DNA of 64,000 nt from Entomohabitans teleogrylli (GTDB taxonomy: Bacteria; Pseudomonadota; Gammaproteobacteria; Enterobacterales; Enterobacteriaceae): assembly GCF_001484765.1 (NCBI RefSeq), contig NZ_KQ947376.1:186001-250000 (forward strand), in the 5' to 3' direction. Positions within the stretch are counted from its first letter, which is position 1; every line of letters begins with the position of its first letter. Below are positions 39,011 to 48,779 of the stretch, piece by piece. Below the pieces are notes generated by a model. The model ran no database searches and had not been told where the DNA came from. It saw only the letters and a list, made by a program, of their open reading frames with translations. Made by a program: the position numbers and the translations under genes.

Positions 39011-39176
39011 CGCCGGCAATGATGACAAAGAAGCACGCTGGCTGTCAGCTGTCTGTCAGCCAGCGCAGGTATAGTCGTTATTGTTGAACTCAATACGTCT
39101 GCTGGCGACAGGCAGTTTTCTGCGCGGGCAGCGGTGATACCAGGTGGAGAGGGGCAATGACGCTAAGTGGTAAGGT

Positions 39177-39515
39177 ATGCTGAAATCAAAAAGCGTGATG
39201 GAGGAGATTACCCACTGGATAGATAGCAATCTTGATAAACCGCTGCGCATCGAAGATGTGGCGATACGCGCCGGCTATTCGAAATGGCATCTACAGCGTA
39301 TTTTTACCCAGGTGATGAATATCAGTCTCGGGCAGTACATTCGGGATAAGAAACTGCTTCAGGCGGCAAAGGACCTGGTTGAAACTAATGAAAGTATAAT
39401 TATCATATGTGATAAATATGGATTTGATTCACAGCAATCTTTTACGCGCGCATTTTCGCAAAAATATCATCAACCCCCACTGCGTTATCGAATGTCCCGA
39501 CGCAGACAAAAATAA
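39177..39515 (+). CDS. MarA/SoxS-type AraC regulator (PqrA/RamA-like)
   Basis: 112 residues consisting only of the double helix-turn-helix unit: RIEDVAIRAGYSKWHLQRIFTQV, then LGQYIRDKKLLQAAKDLVETN and ICDKYGFDSQQSFTRAFSQKYHQPP. It should bind marboxes and affect efflux, porin and redox genes. A second ATG at 39198 is possible. It is distinct from RamA, which is encoded about 9 kb away. Neighbours are a LysR remnant and a convergent porin gene. The lysine-rich tail (MSRRRQK) is unlike SoxS. Confidence 0.85.
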   Translation: MLKSKSVMEEITHWIDSNLDKPLRIEDVAIRAGYSKWHLQRIFTQVMNISLGQYIRDKKLLQAAKDLVETNESIIIICDKYGFDSQQSFTRAFSQKYHQPPLRYRMSRRRQK

Positions 39516-39641
39516 TCTGTGGCTATCGCTGGTTAATTTCTTTACAGAGCGCCAGAATACGCCTTCGTTCATTTACTGAACGCGATAACCTGACAGGGCA
39601 GGGTTATGGATATTTTATTCCGCCGCTTTATATTGCTCTGC

Positions 39642-39671
39642 GCCGCCTGGTAATGATAATTATCAGGCGGC
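39642..39671. terminator. Hairpin between convergent regulator and porin genes
   Basis: GCCGCCTG (39642-39649) pairs with CAGGCGGC (39664-39671). The loop contains TGATAATTATCA, itself a palindrome. There is no T-run, so it may be a factor-dependent end; the inner part also resembles a Fur half-site. Confidence 0.45.
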
Positions 39672-39718
39672 ACAGGCTGTGCTGAGTATTCAGCCGTAGA
39701 CTATTTCATTTCTTTCAA

Positions 39719-40864
39719 TCAGAAGTCGTAACGCAGACGCACCAGATTCATATCGCCGAGATTGTCGGTACTGGAGGTAAATACGTGCTCATAATCGACG
39801 CGCAAACCATAGTCCAGCTTAACGCTAATCCCAACACCATTATCGATGCGCTGGTAGTTGCGGCCATTAATATAGTCCAGATGATCCCCCATAAAGTAGG
39901 TCTGGATGGATTTGATCGCATATTGGTCAATCGGAAAAGTATAACCGGCAAAGTATTCAATACCCCAGGCATCATCAGCAAAGTAATTAAATACATCGGC
40001 TCTTCTGGTGGTAAGGAAATTCTGGTACCAGCCGCCGCTGAAAGCAAAGGTCCAGTTATCCGGCATCCATGTCATGGCGGTACCCAGCAGGTTCTGATTA
40101 TAGGTTTTATTGCCGGCGCCTGACGGATCGCGCATTTCGCCCCGGGTGTAGTTCCACGCCGCGCCCCAGTCGAGATCGTCAGTGAGGCGATAATTAATCC
40201 CCAGCGAACTGCCGCCTTTACGTTTATAACGTAGACCGTTGCCCGGTAAATATTCGGAATCTGCAAATAAGTAGGCGGCATAAAGATCAATATCCGCGAC
40301 GGTTTTCTGGTATTTCAACATATTACGCGAGCGGTAAGAACCATCGTAGTCACCGTGGATACCGTTGCCCGGCGCCTGGGCGACCATTCCATAGTCCCAG
40401 ATGTCGGTCTTCACGCCGACCACATCATAATAGATACTGTTTTGCTGACCGAAGGTTAACGTACCCCATGTATCACTTTTCAGGCCAGTATATAACATGC
40501 GTCGTGAGGTATTATTCGCCCCTTCGGCATAGTGATTTTCCCAGTCAAACAGCGCCGGAATATTAACCCCGAGTTCGTAATAGCTAATCCAGCTGATATC
40601 ATCAAACAGATAATAATCGGCGGCGAAGCGGAAACGGGTACCGCCGTCAAAACCGTTACGCCGAAAGGAACCGTTATCGCTGTCGCCAGTCATATTATTG
40701 AATTGCGGGCGAATACTTCCACCAACGGTAAAACTCAGACGACTCAATGGATCGCCAGCCTGTGGATTTTGTTCCAGTAGAGTTATTTCTGCCCGGGATG
40801 TTAATGACGTCAATACCAGCGTCACGCCGGATAAAATAGCCGGTGTTGTTATTTTATATGCCAT
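39719..40864 (-). CDS. Outer-membrane general porin
   Basis: 381 residues with a signal peptide (cut near SRAEI). The mature protein is rich in aromatic and alternating residues typical of a 16-strand beta-barrel. It has a porin constriction-loop-like stretch (TFGQQNSIYYDVVGVKTDIWDYG) and ends in a C-terminal Phe (LVRLRYDF), the barrel assembly signal. It is related to OmpC/OmpF-type porins but divergent from both. It is preceded by about 250 bp of AT-rich DNA and by an orphan OmpR-type regulator gene in the same direction that could control it. Confidence 0.85.
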   Translation of the reverse strand: MAYKITTPAILSGVTLVLTSLTSRAEITLLEQNPQAGDPLSRLSFTVGGSIRPQFNNMTGDSDNGSFRRNGFDGGTRFRFAADYYLFDDISWISYYELGVNIPALFDWENHYAEGANNTSRRMLYTGLKSDTWGTLTFGQQNSIYYDVVGVKTDIWDYGMVAQAPGNGIHGDYDGSYRSRNMLKYQKTVADIDLYAAYLFADSEYLPGNGLRYKRKGGSSLGINYRLTDDLDWGAAWNYTRGEMRDPSGAGNKTYNQNLLGTAMTWMPDNWTFAFSGGWYQNFLTTRRADVFNYFADDAWGIEYFAGYTFPIDQYAIKSIQTYFMGDHLDYINGRNYQRIDNGVGISVKLDYGLRVDYEHVFTSSTDNLGDMNLVRLRYDF

Positions 40865-41114
40865 GCCTGCTCCTTGATGAATAATGAATACCTGTTTTCG
40901 TTTTCGATATTAACTGGATTCGGTCAGGCTGTGTTGACGATTTTTTAATAATTTGTGCCGTTGATAAATAAGTAAATGATCTGATATCGACGTCAGGCGA
41001 TAATTAATTTCGCGAAATTTATAATGAGTGATTTTTATCATTTATGGAATTAATGATTTCAATTCGTCAGAAGGATAATTATCGATTCTGGCGCACCAGA
41101 ACGGCTGAGTCAGG

Positions 41115-41822
41115 TTAATACATCTCCATGTTCCGGTCCGGCTCATCGCGCAGTTCCAGCACATAACCCATTCCTCTTACGGTATGGAGCAGTTTGACCG
41201 CAAAAGGAGTATCTACCTTCGATCGCAGGCGTTTAATCGCCACCTCAACGACATTGGCATCGCTGGCGAAATTCATATCCCAGACCCGTTCGGCAATCAT
41301 CATTTTTGACAATATCTGCCCCTGATATCTGACCAGCAGGCTGAGGAGCGCAAATTCTTTCTGGGTTAATTCGATACGGACCCCGCTGCGGATAACTTTT
41401 CGGGATAACAGGTCTAACTGCAGATCGTGTAACTGGAACAGGGAGATGCCCTGGCGGTCTATGGAGCGACGGCGGAGAAGCGCCTGCAGGCGCGCGCTGA
41501 GTTCAATCAGTGAGAAGGGCTTGGTAAGATAGTCGTCGGCGCCCAGCTGTAGCCCTTTAACTTTTTCATCCAGACTGTCTCTGGCGGACAGGATGAGTAC
41601 CGGGGTTTGTTTTGTTCTTCTCAGCGTATCAAGGATTTGAAAACCGTCGAGAAGGGGGAGCGTAACATCAAGAATAATGGCGTCGTAGTCGTATTCTGTC
41701 GCCAGATATAAACCTTCGCGTCCGTCATTCGCGACATCGATGGTGTATCCCTGTTCTTTGAGCGCCAGGGTGATATACAAAGAGGCGGTTTCCTCATCTT
41801 CCACTAACAGCAGTTTCATCAA
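41115..41822 (-). CDS. OmpR/CusR-type response regulator, no adjacent kinase
   Basis: 235 residues: an N-terminal receiver domain with acidic pocket (EDEE), phospho-acceptor Asp52 in DAIILDVTLPLLDG and Lys in YLTKPF, then a C-terminal winged helix (LTQKEFALLSLLVRYQGQILSKMMIAERVWDMNFASDANVVEVAIKRLRSKVD). It is closest in pattern to CusR, PcoR and HprR. Partner histidine kinase genes normally follow directly; here the next gene is a porin and no kinase is in the window. Confidence 0.88.
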   Translation of the reverse strand: MMKLLLVEDEETASLYITLALKEQGYTIDVANDGREGLYLATEYDYDAIILDVTLPLLDGFQILDTLRRTKQTPVLILSARDSLDEKVKGLQLGADDYLTKPFSLIELSARLQALLRRRSIDRQGISLFQLHDLQLDLLSRKVIRSGVRIELTQKEFALLSLLVRYQGQILSKMMIAERVWDMNFASDANVVEVAIKRLRSKVDTPFAVKLLHTVRGMGYVLELRDEPDRNMEMY

Positions 41823-42163
41823 CTTTCCTTCTACAGCAGGTGATATTTTCCTTACTACTGTATACGTGGCGGCTGTCAGTAATTTGACTGTTTGCTGATA
41901 AGCGTGTCAGTAAGCCTGGTGAATCTGTAATACCCGGAATGGATAGTCCGCTGGCGCGGTTATTTCGCTTTTGCAGGATATCGCTGACGGGCCATCATTT
42001 CCGGCGAGCATGGGAAGTAACTACAATTGCTACAGGGATGGAGTCACGTAACTGGAACAGGGACTGAAGCAGCGCCAGCGACAAGCGGATTAGAACTATC
42101 CACAGGGCAAACGTAAGAAGGAAAAGAGAAGAAATGCGTTAACGCGCGGAACCAGCAAAAATC
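41823..42163. other. Region between the tRNA cluster and the response regulator
   Basis: About 340 bp. No gene is evident. GCGTTAACGC (42136-42145) followed on the minus strand by a T-rich stretch could end the tRNA transcript. Confidence 0.4.
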
Positions 42164-42240
42164 TGGTGCGTCCGAATGGACTCGAACCATCGACCCCCAC
42201 CATGTCAAGGTGGTGCTCTAACCAACTGAGCTACGGACGC
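42164..42240 (-). tRNA. tRNA-Val (GAC), copy 1
   Basis: 77 nt including the encoded CCA. On the minus strand it starts GCGTCCGTAGCTCAG, carries anticodon GAC in CCTTGACATGG and ends with a TTCGA T-loop and CGGACGCACCA. Acceptor stem GCGTCCG/CGGACGC is the E. coli valV/valW form. It is the last of three tandem copies. Confidence 0.97.
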
Positions 42241-42244
42241 AAAA

Positions 42245-42321
42245 TGGTGCGTTTAATTGGACTCGAACCAACGACCCCCACCATGTCAAGGTGGTGCTCT
42301 AACCAACTGAGCTATAAACGC
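42245..42321 (-). tRNA. tRNA-Val (GAC), copy 2
   Basis: 77 nt with CCA, four bases from copy 1. Same D-arm and anticodon arm, but the acceptor stem is GCGTTTA/TAAACGC and the T-stem differs to match, so both strands of the stems changed together. Confidence 0.97.
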
Positions 42322-42325
42322 AAAA

Positions 42326-42402
42326 TGGTGCGTTCAATTGGACTCGAACCAACGACCCCCACCATGTCAAGGTGGTGCTCTAACCAACTGAGCTATGAAC
42401 GC
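42326..42402 (-). tRNA. tRNA-Val (GAC), copy 3
   Basis: 77 nt with CCA, first in the transcript. Acceptor stem GCGTTCA/TGAACGC, otherwise like copy 2. It lies 27 bp downstream of the predicted -10 hexamer. Confidence 0.97.
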
Positions 42403-42429
42403 AACGGCTGTCCAGGACAGCGGGGACGA

Positions 42430-42458
42430 ATATTAGCGGCACTACCGGCCCCTGGCAA
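42430..42458 (-). promoter_or_regulatory. Sigma-70 promoter of the tRNA-Val operon
   Basis: On the minus strand: -35 TTGCCA (42458-42453), 17-bp spacer, -10 TAATAT (42435-42430), then a GC-rich discriminator (CGTCCCCGC) typical of stringently controlled stable-RNA promoters. Confidence 0.8.
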
Positions 42459-42643
42459 GGGGTAAACGGCAAATTTCTTCCATTAATCACGCGATTGCTG
42501 CGCATCTGCGCAGACCGGTGAAAAAAACGCCGCTGGCGGCGCAGCGGCGCCGGATGATGAGCAATCTCATCTCACTGGCGAACGGGCAGATATTACCCGA
42601 TAACGCACACGGAAAATCAATATCGTGATTTTGGGCGGGTAAC

Positions 42644-42677
42644 TACCCGGGGGAAAATGCGTTTTTTCCTCCCGGGT
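42644..42677 (-). terminator. Hairpin downstream of mdtK
   Basis: ACCCGGGGGAAAA and TTTTTTCCTCCCGGGT form a long, slightly imperfect stem about 40 bp after the mdtK stop. It is the likely transcript end. Confidence 0.55.
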
Positions 42678-42716
42678 TCACCGTCTGACGCCGCTGATGA
42701 CGCAGTGGCGCATCGG

Positions 42717-44090
42717 TTAACGCGCGGCGCGCTGTAGAATCCAGCCGGAAGGCTGTTTTTGCAGCCAGCGCATCCGCGCCATCATCAGGATTGCCGCCGA
42801 TGTCAGGCCGATGATAAAGCCAATCCAGAACCCCGCCGGACCCATACGCGGCGCCACCAGATCGGTCAACGCCAGCACATATCCACTCGGTAGCCCGAGG
42901 ATCCAGTAGGCGATAAAGGTGATAAAGAAAATAGAACGAGTATCTTTATAACCGCGCAGAATACCGCTGCCGATCACCTGGATAGAGTCGGAAATCTGGT
43001 ACACCGCCGCCAGCAGCATCAACTGGGTCGCCAGCGTGATAACTTCGGGATTGTCGTTGTACAACAGGGCGATTGGTTCACGGAACAAAATCGTGAACAG
43101 CGCCGTCAGGCAGGCCATGGAAACGCCCACCCCGAGGCCGGTCCACGCCGAGGTTTGCGCGTTGAGCGTCGAACCTTCGCCCAGCCGGAACCCGACCCGA
43201 ATGGTTACCGCAGCGCTGAGCGACATCGGCAGCACGAACATCAGAGAACTGAAATTGAGGGCGATCTGGTGGCCCGCTACGTCGACAATCCCCAGCGGGG
43301 AAACCAGCAGCGCCACCACGGCGAACAGCGTGACCTCAAAGAACAGCGCCAGAGCGATCGGCAACCCCAACTGGACCAGGCGCAGCATCACCGCGCTGTC
43401 TGGTTTGCCGAAATGTCCGGGATTGCGAATGTCGCGCATCGAGCGGGCGCGTTTGATCCAGTAAAGCATTGCCGCGAACATCACCCAGTAGACCGCGGCG
43501 GTGGCCACGCCGCAGCCAACGCCCCCCAGTTCCGGCATGCCGAAATGGCCATAAATAAAGATATAGTTGACCGGAATGTTCACCAGCAAGCCGATAAATC
43601 CAATCACCATACCGGGCTTGGTTTTCGCCAGCCCCTCGCACTGGTTACGGGCAACCTGGAAAAACAGATATCCCGGCGCGCCCCACAGCAGGGCGCGCAG
43701 GTAGCCGACCGCTTTATCGGCGAGGGCGGGGTCGATATTGTGCATGGCGCGGATAATGTAGCCGGCGTTCCACAACACCACCATCACCATGAGCGAGACG
43801 ATAGCCGCCAGCCAGAACCCCTGACGCACCTGATGGGCGATCCTGTCGCGGCGGCCGGAGCCGTTTAACTGCGCGATAACCGGGGTCAGGGCCAGCAGCA
43901 GTCCATGGCCAAAGAGAATCGCCGGCAGCCAGATAGAGGTACCAATCGCCACCGCGGCCATGTCGGTCGCGCTATAGCCTCCGGCCATCACGGTATCGAC
44001 GAAACCCATTGCCGTTTGCGCAACCTGGGCAAGGATGACCGGGATAGCCAGAGCCAATAGCTGACGCGCTTCGATAACATACTTCTGCAC
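42717..44090 (-). CDS. mdtK: MATE multidrug efflux pump MdtK
   Basis: A 457-residue, twelve-helix exporter of the NorM branch of the MATE family, which uses a cation gradient to expel drugs such as fluoroquinolones and dyes. The protein matches E. coli MdtK (YdhE) in length and sequence ([60 protein letters not shown]). It is divergent from ribC, as in E. coli, and lies next to the tRNA-Val cluster. Confidence 0.96.
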   Translation of the reverse strand: MQKYVIEARQLLALAIPVILAQVAQTAMGFVDTVMAGGYSATDMAAVAIGTSIWLPAILFGHGLLLALTPVIAQLNGSGRRDRIAHQVRQGFWLAAIVSLMVMVVLWNAGYIIRAMHNIDPALADKAVGYLRALLWGAPGYLFFQVARNQCEGLAKTKPGMVIGFIGLLVNIPVNYIFIYGHFGMPELGGVGCGVATAAVYWVMFAAMLYWIKRARSMRDIRNPGHFGKPDSAVMLRLVQLGLPIALALFFEVTLFAVVALLVSPLGIVDVAGHQIALNFSSLMFVLPMSLSAAVTIRVGFRLGEGSTLNAQTSAWTGLGVGVSMACLTALFTILFREPIALLYNDNPEVITLATQLMLLAAVYQISDSIQVIGSGILRGYKDTRSIFFITFIAYWILGLPSGYVLALTDLVAPRMGPAGFWIGFIIGLTSAAILMMARMRWLQKQPSGWILQRAAR

Positions 44091-44325
44091 GTGTACACCT
44101 TTGATTGTTGTTATAAGAGAGATAAAAAAACCGCCTCAATGGGCAGCGAAAAGAAATAACGGGGGAAGTTGCCTGAGTATTGTAGCGAGACTTAACTATT
44201 ACGCCAGCAAAATAACCACGGATCTGTGGCGCAGCCGGCGCGCAACAGTTTTTTCCGGTATCTATTGCCGCGTACGGCGGGTAAAATCTCTGCTTATCGT
44301 CTTTAGCGCAAGCCAGGAGTTTGAC

Positions 44326-44976
44326 ATGTTTACCGGTATTGTTCAGGGAACGGCCAAAGTGCTGTCCATTGAGGAAAAACCTAATTTTCGCACCCACGTG
44401 GTGGCGCTACCCGACGCGCTGCTTCCCGGGCTGGAAACGGGCGCATCGGTGGCGCATAACGGCTGCTGTCTGACGGTAACCCATATTGACGGCAACAACG
44501 TCAGTTTTGATTTAATGAAAGAGACGCTGCGTATTACCAATCTTGGCGATATTAAGCCCGGCGACGTGGTGAATGTTGAAAGGGCGGCTAAGTTCAGCGA
44601 TGAAATTGGCGGCCATCTGATGTCAGGCCATATTATGACCACCGCGGAAGTGGTCAAAATACTGACTACCGAAAACAACCGCCAAATCTGGTTTAAGCTT
44701 CAGGACCCGACCCTGATGAAGTATATCCTTTATAAAGGGTTTATCGGCATTGACGGTATTAGCCTGACCGTGGGAGAGGTGACGGCGACGCGTTTTTGTG
44801 TCTATCTGATCCCCGAAACTCTGCAGCGCACCACGCTGGGCAATAAGCGGCTGGGGCAGCGGGTCAATATTGAAATCGATCCTCAGACCCAGGCGGTAGT
44901 GGACACCGTAGAACGGGTGCTGGCTTCCCGGGATGGGGGGCATCAGGCGGTAGTGGACGCCGGACACAAAGCCTGA
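44326..44976 (+). CDS. ribC: Riboflavin synthase
   Basis: The ATG at 44326 follows CAGGAG and gives 216 residues. It catalyses the last step of riboflavin synthesis, dismutating two 6,7-dimethyl-8-ribityllumazines. The two lumazine-binding barrels are visible: the first from [12 protein letters not shown] with [11 protein letters not shown], the second from HIMTTAEVV with [11 protein letters not shown], and a C-terminal trimerising helix. In E. coli the gene is ribC (also called ribE in other species). It ends in a shared terminator with cfa. Confidence 0.95.
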   Translation: MFTGIVQGTAKVLSIEEKPNFRTHVVALPDALLPGLETGASVAHNGCCLTVTHIDGNNVSFDLMKETLRITNLGDIKPGDVVNVERAAKFSDEIGGHLMSGHIMTTAEVVKILTTENNRQIWFKLQDPTLMKYILYKGFIGIDGISLTVGEVTATRFCVYLIPETLQRTTLGNKRLGQRVNIEIDPQTQAVVDTVERVLASRDGGHQAVVDAGHKA

Positions 44977-45028
44977 AATTTTCGCGGCGCCAGTCCGGCG
45001 CCGCACGCTTTTCTCGTTGGTCTGAAAT

Positions 45029-45059
45029 AAAAAACCCGCCGACGCAGGGCGGGATTTTT
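45029..45059. terminator. Bidirectional terminator between ribC and cfa
   Basis: CCCGCC (45035-45040) pairs with GGCGGG (45048-45053), flanked by a run of A on the left and T on the right, so it can stop both convergent transcripts. Confidence 0.85.
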
Positions 45060-45075
45060 CAGGGGAGCGGCGCCC

Positions 45076-46224
45076 TCAGCGCGGCACGCGCAGGCCGTTT
45101 TCGATACCGCGGCTAAACACCACCTGCCAGAGCTGAATATCGCGCGCCCGAAAAGCGCCAGCGCAGGCGTTCAGGTAGTAGCTGAACATCCGCTTAAAGC
45201 GTTCGGAATAGTTGTCGGCGATCTCCGGCCATGCGGCGAGGAAGCGTTCGTACCAGGCCATTAGCGTTTTGTCGTAGTCAGCCCCAAAATTGTGCCAGTC
45301 CTCCATGACAAAGTGTGGTTCGCTGGCGTTGGCGATTTGCCGTACCGAAGGCAGGCAGCCATTGGGGAAAATGTATTTACCCACCCACGGATCGACATTG
45401 TTGTCGGTTTTTTTCGAACCAATAGTGTGTAGCAGGAAAATACCATCGGGCTTCAGGTTGCTTTCCACCACATCAAAGTAGGTGGCGTAGTTTTTCGGAC
45501 CGACGTGCTCAAACATGCCGACCGAGACAATACGATCGTACTGCTGTTGCAGATCGCGATAGTCCTGTAGCAGGATAGTGACATCCAGCCCCGCGCAGCG
45601 GGCACAGGCCATTTTTTGTTGCTCGGCGGAGATGGTGACGCCATGCACGCTCACCCCGTAGCGGCGGGCGGCGAATTCCGCCAGACCTCCCCAGCCGCAG
45701 CCAATGTCGAGCAGCGTCATGCCCGGTTTGAGTTGCAGTTTTTCGCAGATCATGGTCAGCTTGGCCTGTTGGGCATCCGCCAGGTTATCGGCCTCTTTCC
45801 AGTAAGCGCAGGAGTACTGCATATACGGATCCAGCATCCGGCTGAACAGGTCATTACCGAGATCGTAATGTTCTTTGCCGACAATCCACGCGCGCTTGCG
45901 CGATTGCAGGTTGAACAGACGCGCGCACAGGATACGCAGGGTGTCTTTCAGGTGGTGGGGGAGACGTTTTTCGAGGCCGGCGCGCAGGACTTTGTTGAAG
46001 AATATATCGAGTCGTTCACACTCCCACCAGCCGTCCATATAACTTTCGCCCAGCCCCAGCGAACCTTCCTGAAGCACCCGTTTAAAAAAATTCGGGTTGT
46101 TAACCTGGATATCCCCGGGGGCGGGGCCGTTGATTTCAATCCCCGCGTGGCTGAGCATTTCGCTAACGATACGGTACCATTCATTGTCCCGTACGCTTAT
46201 TTCTTCTATACACGATGAACTCAT
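45076..46224 (-). CDS. cfa: Cyclopropane-fatty-acyl-phospholipid synthase
   Basis: A 382-residue SAM-dependent enzyme that adds a methylene bridge to unsaturated fatty acids of membrane phospholipids on entry into stationary phase. The SAM-binding motif LLDIGCGWGGLAEFAA is near residue 170, followed by GVTISAEQQ and the catalytic-domain FEHVGPKNYATYF. Same length as E. coli Cfa. It is preceded by about 300 bp that should hold the growth-phase promoters known in E. coli; I could not assign them. Confidence 0.97.
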   Translation of the reverse strand: MSSSCIEEISVRDNEWYRIVSEMLSHAGIEINGPAPGDIQVNNPNFFKRVLQEGSLGLGESYMDGWWECERLDIFFNKVLRAGLEKRLPHHLKDTLRILCARLFNLQSRKRAWIVGKEHYDLGNDLFSRMLDPYMQYSCAYWKEADNLADAQQAKLTMICEKLQLKPGMTLLDIGCGWGGLAEFAARRYGVSVHGVTISAEQQKMACARCAGLDVTILLQDYRDLQQQYDRIVSVGMFEHVGPKNYATYFDVVESNLKPDGIFLLHTIGSKKTDNNVDPWVGKYIFPNGCLPSVRQIANASEPHFVMEDWHNFGADYDKTLMAWYERFLAAWPEIADNYSERFKRMFSYYLNACAGAFRARDIQLWQVVFSRGIENGLRVPR

Positions 46225-46375
46225 AGTTTCTCCATCACCTTGTTGTGATCAGAACCTCCACCAAGCGTAGACGCTAACCGGAAGTTATGAGAAATCTCAC
46301 GGAAAATCCGCGTGCACGAAAAGATACGTAGAACAGAGAAAGGGGATTCTCCCTTGCAAGAGAGCCATCCATTGC

Positions 46376-46402
46376 TAAAACGGGAGCGGCGTCCGGCTCC
46401 CG
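46376..46402 (-). terminator. Terminator after punC
   Basis: On the minus strand CGGGAGC pairs with GCTCCCG around an 8-nt loop and is followed by TTTTAG. It separates punC from cfa. Confidence 0.8.
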
Positions 46403-46522
46403 AAAGTAAGTTTTATGTAAAACTTGTTATGGAATGCTTAAAAAGTATATGCCTGTCACATAAGTGATTCAACAGAAAATTGTTAGTGCGCTAATCATAT
46501 GGCGGGCTGATAATTCACCGGA

Positions 46523-47719
46523 TTACCCCTGGTCCCGGGCCGCGACTTCATCATGCCGGGATGCGGTACCAGCGGCGCCTTTCATTCGGTAACCGATCCA
46601 TGCCAGCGCCACCGTAATCACCATCACGCTGGTCGTCCCCTGCAGCGGTACCGTCACCAGAGACGAAACCGCGATACTGGCGATAAAGCACAGTCCCAGT
46701 TGAAGGGTGTTCTGCAACGCCGCGGCGCGTCCGGCGGCCTGCGGGAAGGGCAGCAGCGCCGCGGCGACCGCGATCGGGTAAATCGCCCCGTTAGCCATGG
46801 CCATCACGCAGAAGGGGATCAGTAACAGCGTCAGCGATGTATGCTCCGGGATGCCCGCCGCCCAGGTCGCCAGTACGCTTACCGAGAACAGTGCCAGCAG
46901 CCAGGGCAGCATCTGCTCGCCGCGCCATTTTTGTAGCGCCGCCCGGCAGCCATAGCCGCCAATCAGAAAGGCGATGGTCTGCGGCACATAGCTCAGGCCG
47001 ATAGCCCCCGGTCCGTATCCCATGGCGCTGAGGATGAAGGGCGATCCGGTAAGCCAGGCGAAAAAGCTGGCGGAACAGGCGGCATAGATCAGCACATTGC
47101 CGCGAAAACCCGGCGTTGCCAGCAGTGTGCGGAAACGCAGTGTATCGTCGCCCTGGGGCGTTTTTCTGGCGGCGGGCTTGAGAAACAGCGCCGGCACCAT
47201 TAACAGCAGGGTAATCGCAAACAGGACGGCAAAAATGCCCTGCCAGGCGAAGTGGTTGAGGATCCAACTGCCCAGCAGCGGCGCCAGCGCCGGAGAGAGA
47301 CCTACCAGCGGCATGATCGTGGCGAAAACCCGGTTTACCCGGTTAGCCGGGTAGTAGTCGGTCACCAGCGCCTGCCAGATAGCCGCCGCCGAACAGACGC
47401 CCACGGCCTGAATAAAGCGCAGTACCAGCAGGCTGGTGGCGGTTTCCACCCACAGCATACCCAGGCTGCTCGCGGCAAAGATGGCCAGCCCGATCAGCAG
47501 CACTGATCGACGGCCATAGTGATCGGACAGCGGCCCCCAGATCAGCTGCGCAATGGCAAAACCGGCCAGGAACAGACTCAGGCTGGCGCTCACTGCCGAA
47601 GCCTGAGTCTCCAGATCCTGTTGAATCACGGCAAACGCTGGAAGATACATATCGGTAGCCAGAAACCCCAGCACGCTGAGGCCTGCCAGCCAAATCATAA
47701 AGCCTTTCGATGGTTGCAT
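46523..47719 (-). CDS. punC: MFS purine nucleoside transporter PunC
   Basis: The ATG at 47719 ([29 protein letters not shown]) matches the E. coli YdhC start and gives 398 residues; the longer frame beginning at a TTG overlaps punR. It is a twelve-helix Bcr/CflA-type MFS protein ([13 protein letters not shown] in the loop between helices 2 and 3). PunC imports adenosine and other purine nucleosides and is activated by PunR, which is divergently encoded here as in E. coli. Confidence 0.94.
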   Translation of the reverse strand: MQPSKGFMIWLAGLSVLGFLATDMYLPAFAVIQQDLETQASAVSASLSLFLAGFAIAQLIWGPLSDHYGRRSVLLIGLAIFAASSLGMLWVETATSLLVLRFIQAVGVCSAAAIWQALVTDYYPANRVNRVFATIMPLVGLSPALAPLLGSWILNHFAWQGIFAVLFAITLLLMVPALFLKPAARKTPQGDDTLRFRTLLATPGFRGNVLIYAACSASFFAWLTGSPFILSAMGYGPGAIGLSYVPQTIAFLIGGYGCRAALQKWRGEQMLPWLLALFSVSVLATWAAGIPEHTSLTLLLIPFCVMAMANGAIYPIAVAAALLPFPQAAGRAAALQNTLQLGLCFIASIAVSSLVTVPLQGTTSVMVITVALAWIGYRMKGAAGTASRHDEVAARDQG

Positions 47720-47840
47720 AGCACGAACAATCCTGATTGTGAATAGTTTGCAGGTAAACGCCGGGCAGTCTAAAGGGTGAATTTCGGCTTGTGAAACGCT
47801 AATATTTGCCGGGTGTATGCAAAATTTTTGAAGGCAGAAT

Positions 47841-48779
47841 ATGTGGTCAGAATATGCGCTGGAAGTGGTGGATGCGGTAGCGCGCAATGGCAGCTTCAGC
47901 GCCGCCGCCCAGGAGTTGCACCGGGTGCCCTCCGCGGTCAGCTATACGGTACGCCAGCTTGAGACATGGCTGGCGGTGCCGCTGTTCGAGCGGCGCCATC
48001 GCGATGTGCAGTTGACGCCGGCCGGGGTCTATTTTTTGCGTGAAGGGCGGGCTGTTATCAAAAAAATGCTTGCCACCCGTCAACAGTGCCAACAGATCGC
48101 CAACGGCTGGCGCGGCCAGCTATCCATTGCGGTGGATAACATTGTCCGCACCGATCGCACCCGCCAGCTGGTACTGGATTTTTATCGCCATTTCCCCGAT
48201 GTGGAATTACTGATCTCCCAGGAGGTGTTTAACGGGGTCTGGGACGCAATGGCGGATGGCCGGGTGGAAGTGGCGATCGGCGCCACACAGGCGATCCCGG
48301 TCGGCGGCCGCTACGCTTTTCGGGATATGGGGATGCTGAGCTGGCATTGCGTGGTGGCCAGCCATCATCCGCTGGCCAGTATGCCCGGGCCGCTGAGCGA
48401 CGACGAGCTGCGGCGCTGGCCGTCGCTGGTGCTGGAAGATACCTCGCGGTCGCTGCCCAGACGTACCACCTGGCTGCTGGATAATCAGCGGCGGGTCGTG
48501 GCGCCGGGCTGGGATTCCGCCCGGGACTGTCTGTCCGCCGGGCTGTGTATCGGGATGGTACCGGTACATATCGCCGCGCCGTGGATTGCCCGCGGCGAGT
48601 GGCATATTCTGGCGCTGGAGAATCCGTTTCCGGATGCCGCCTGTTGCCTGAGCTGGCAGCCAAACGATGCCTCGCCGGCGCTGAACTGGCTGCTGGAATA
48701 TCTGGGGGACAGTGAAACCCTCAATGCCGAGTGGCTGCGTGAACCGGTAGCGCCGACCCACGCAGCACAGCGCCTTTAG
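47841..48779 (+). CDS. punR: LysR-family activator PunR
   Basis: 312 residues; N-terminal helix-turn-helix ([26 protein letters not shown]) and C-terminal effector domain, matching E. coli YdhB (PunR) along the whole chain ([42 protein letters not shown]). It activates punC in response to adenine-type nucleosides. Its stop overlaps the purR stop by 4 bp, the two genes being convergent without a terminator. Confidence 0.95.
   Translation: MWSEYALEVVDAVARNGSFSAAAQELHRVPSAVSYTVRQLETWLAVPLFERRHRDVQLTPAGVYFLREGRAVIKKMLATRQQCQQIANGWRGQLSIAVDNIVRTDRTRQLVLDFYRHFPDVELLISQEVFNGVWDAMADGRVEVAIGATQAIPVGGRYAFRDMGMLSWHCVVASHHPLASMPGPLSDDELRRWPSLVLEDTSRSLPRRTTWLLDNQRRVVAPGWDSARDCLSAGLCIGMVPVHIAAPWIARGEWHILALENPFPDAACCLSWQPNDASPALNWLLEYLGDSETLNAEWLREPVAPTHAAQRL

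Noticed and set aside
39664..39671. Fur operator in the loop of the hairpin near the porin gene
   Set aside because: The palindrome TGATAATTATCA is short and sits in a terminator-like stem between convergent gene ends, not in a promoter.
42164..42402. tRNA-Val cluster as the attachment site of an integrated element
   Set aside because: No integrase, no repeat of a tRNA 3' end and no phage or conjugation genes are visible in the 42 kb to the left.
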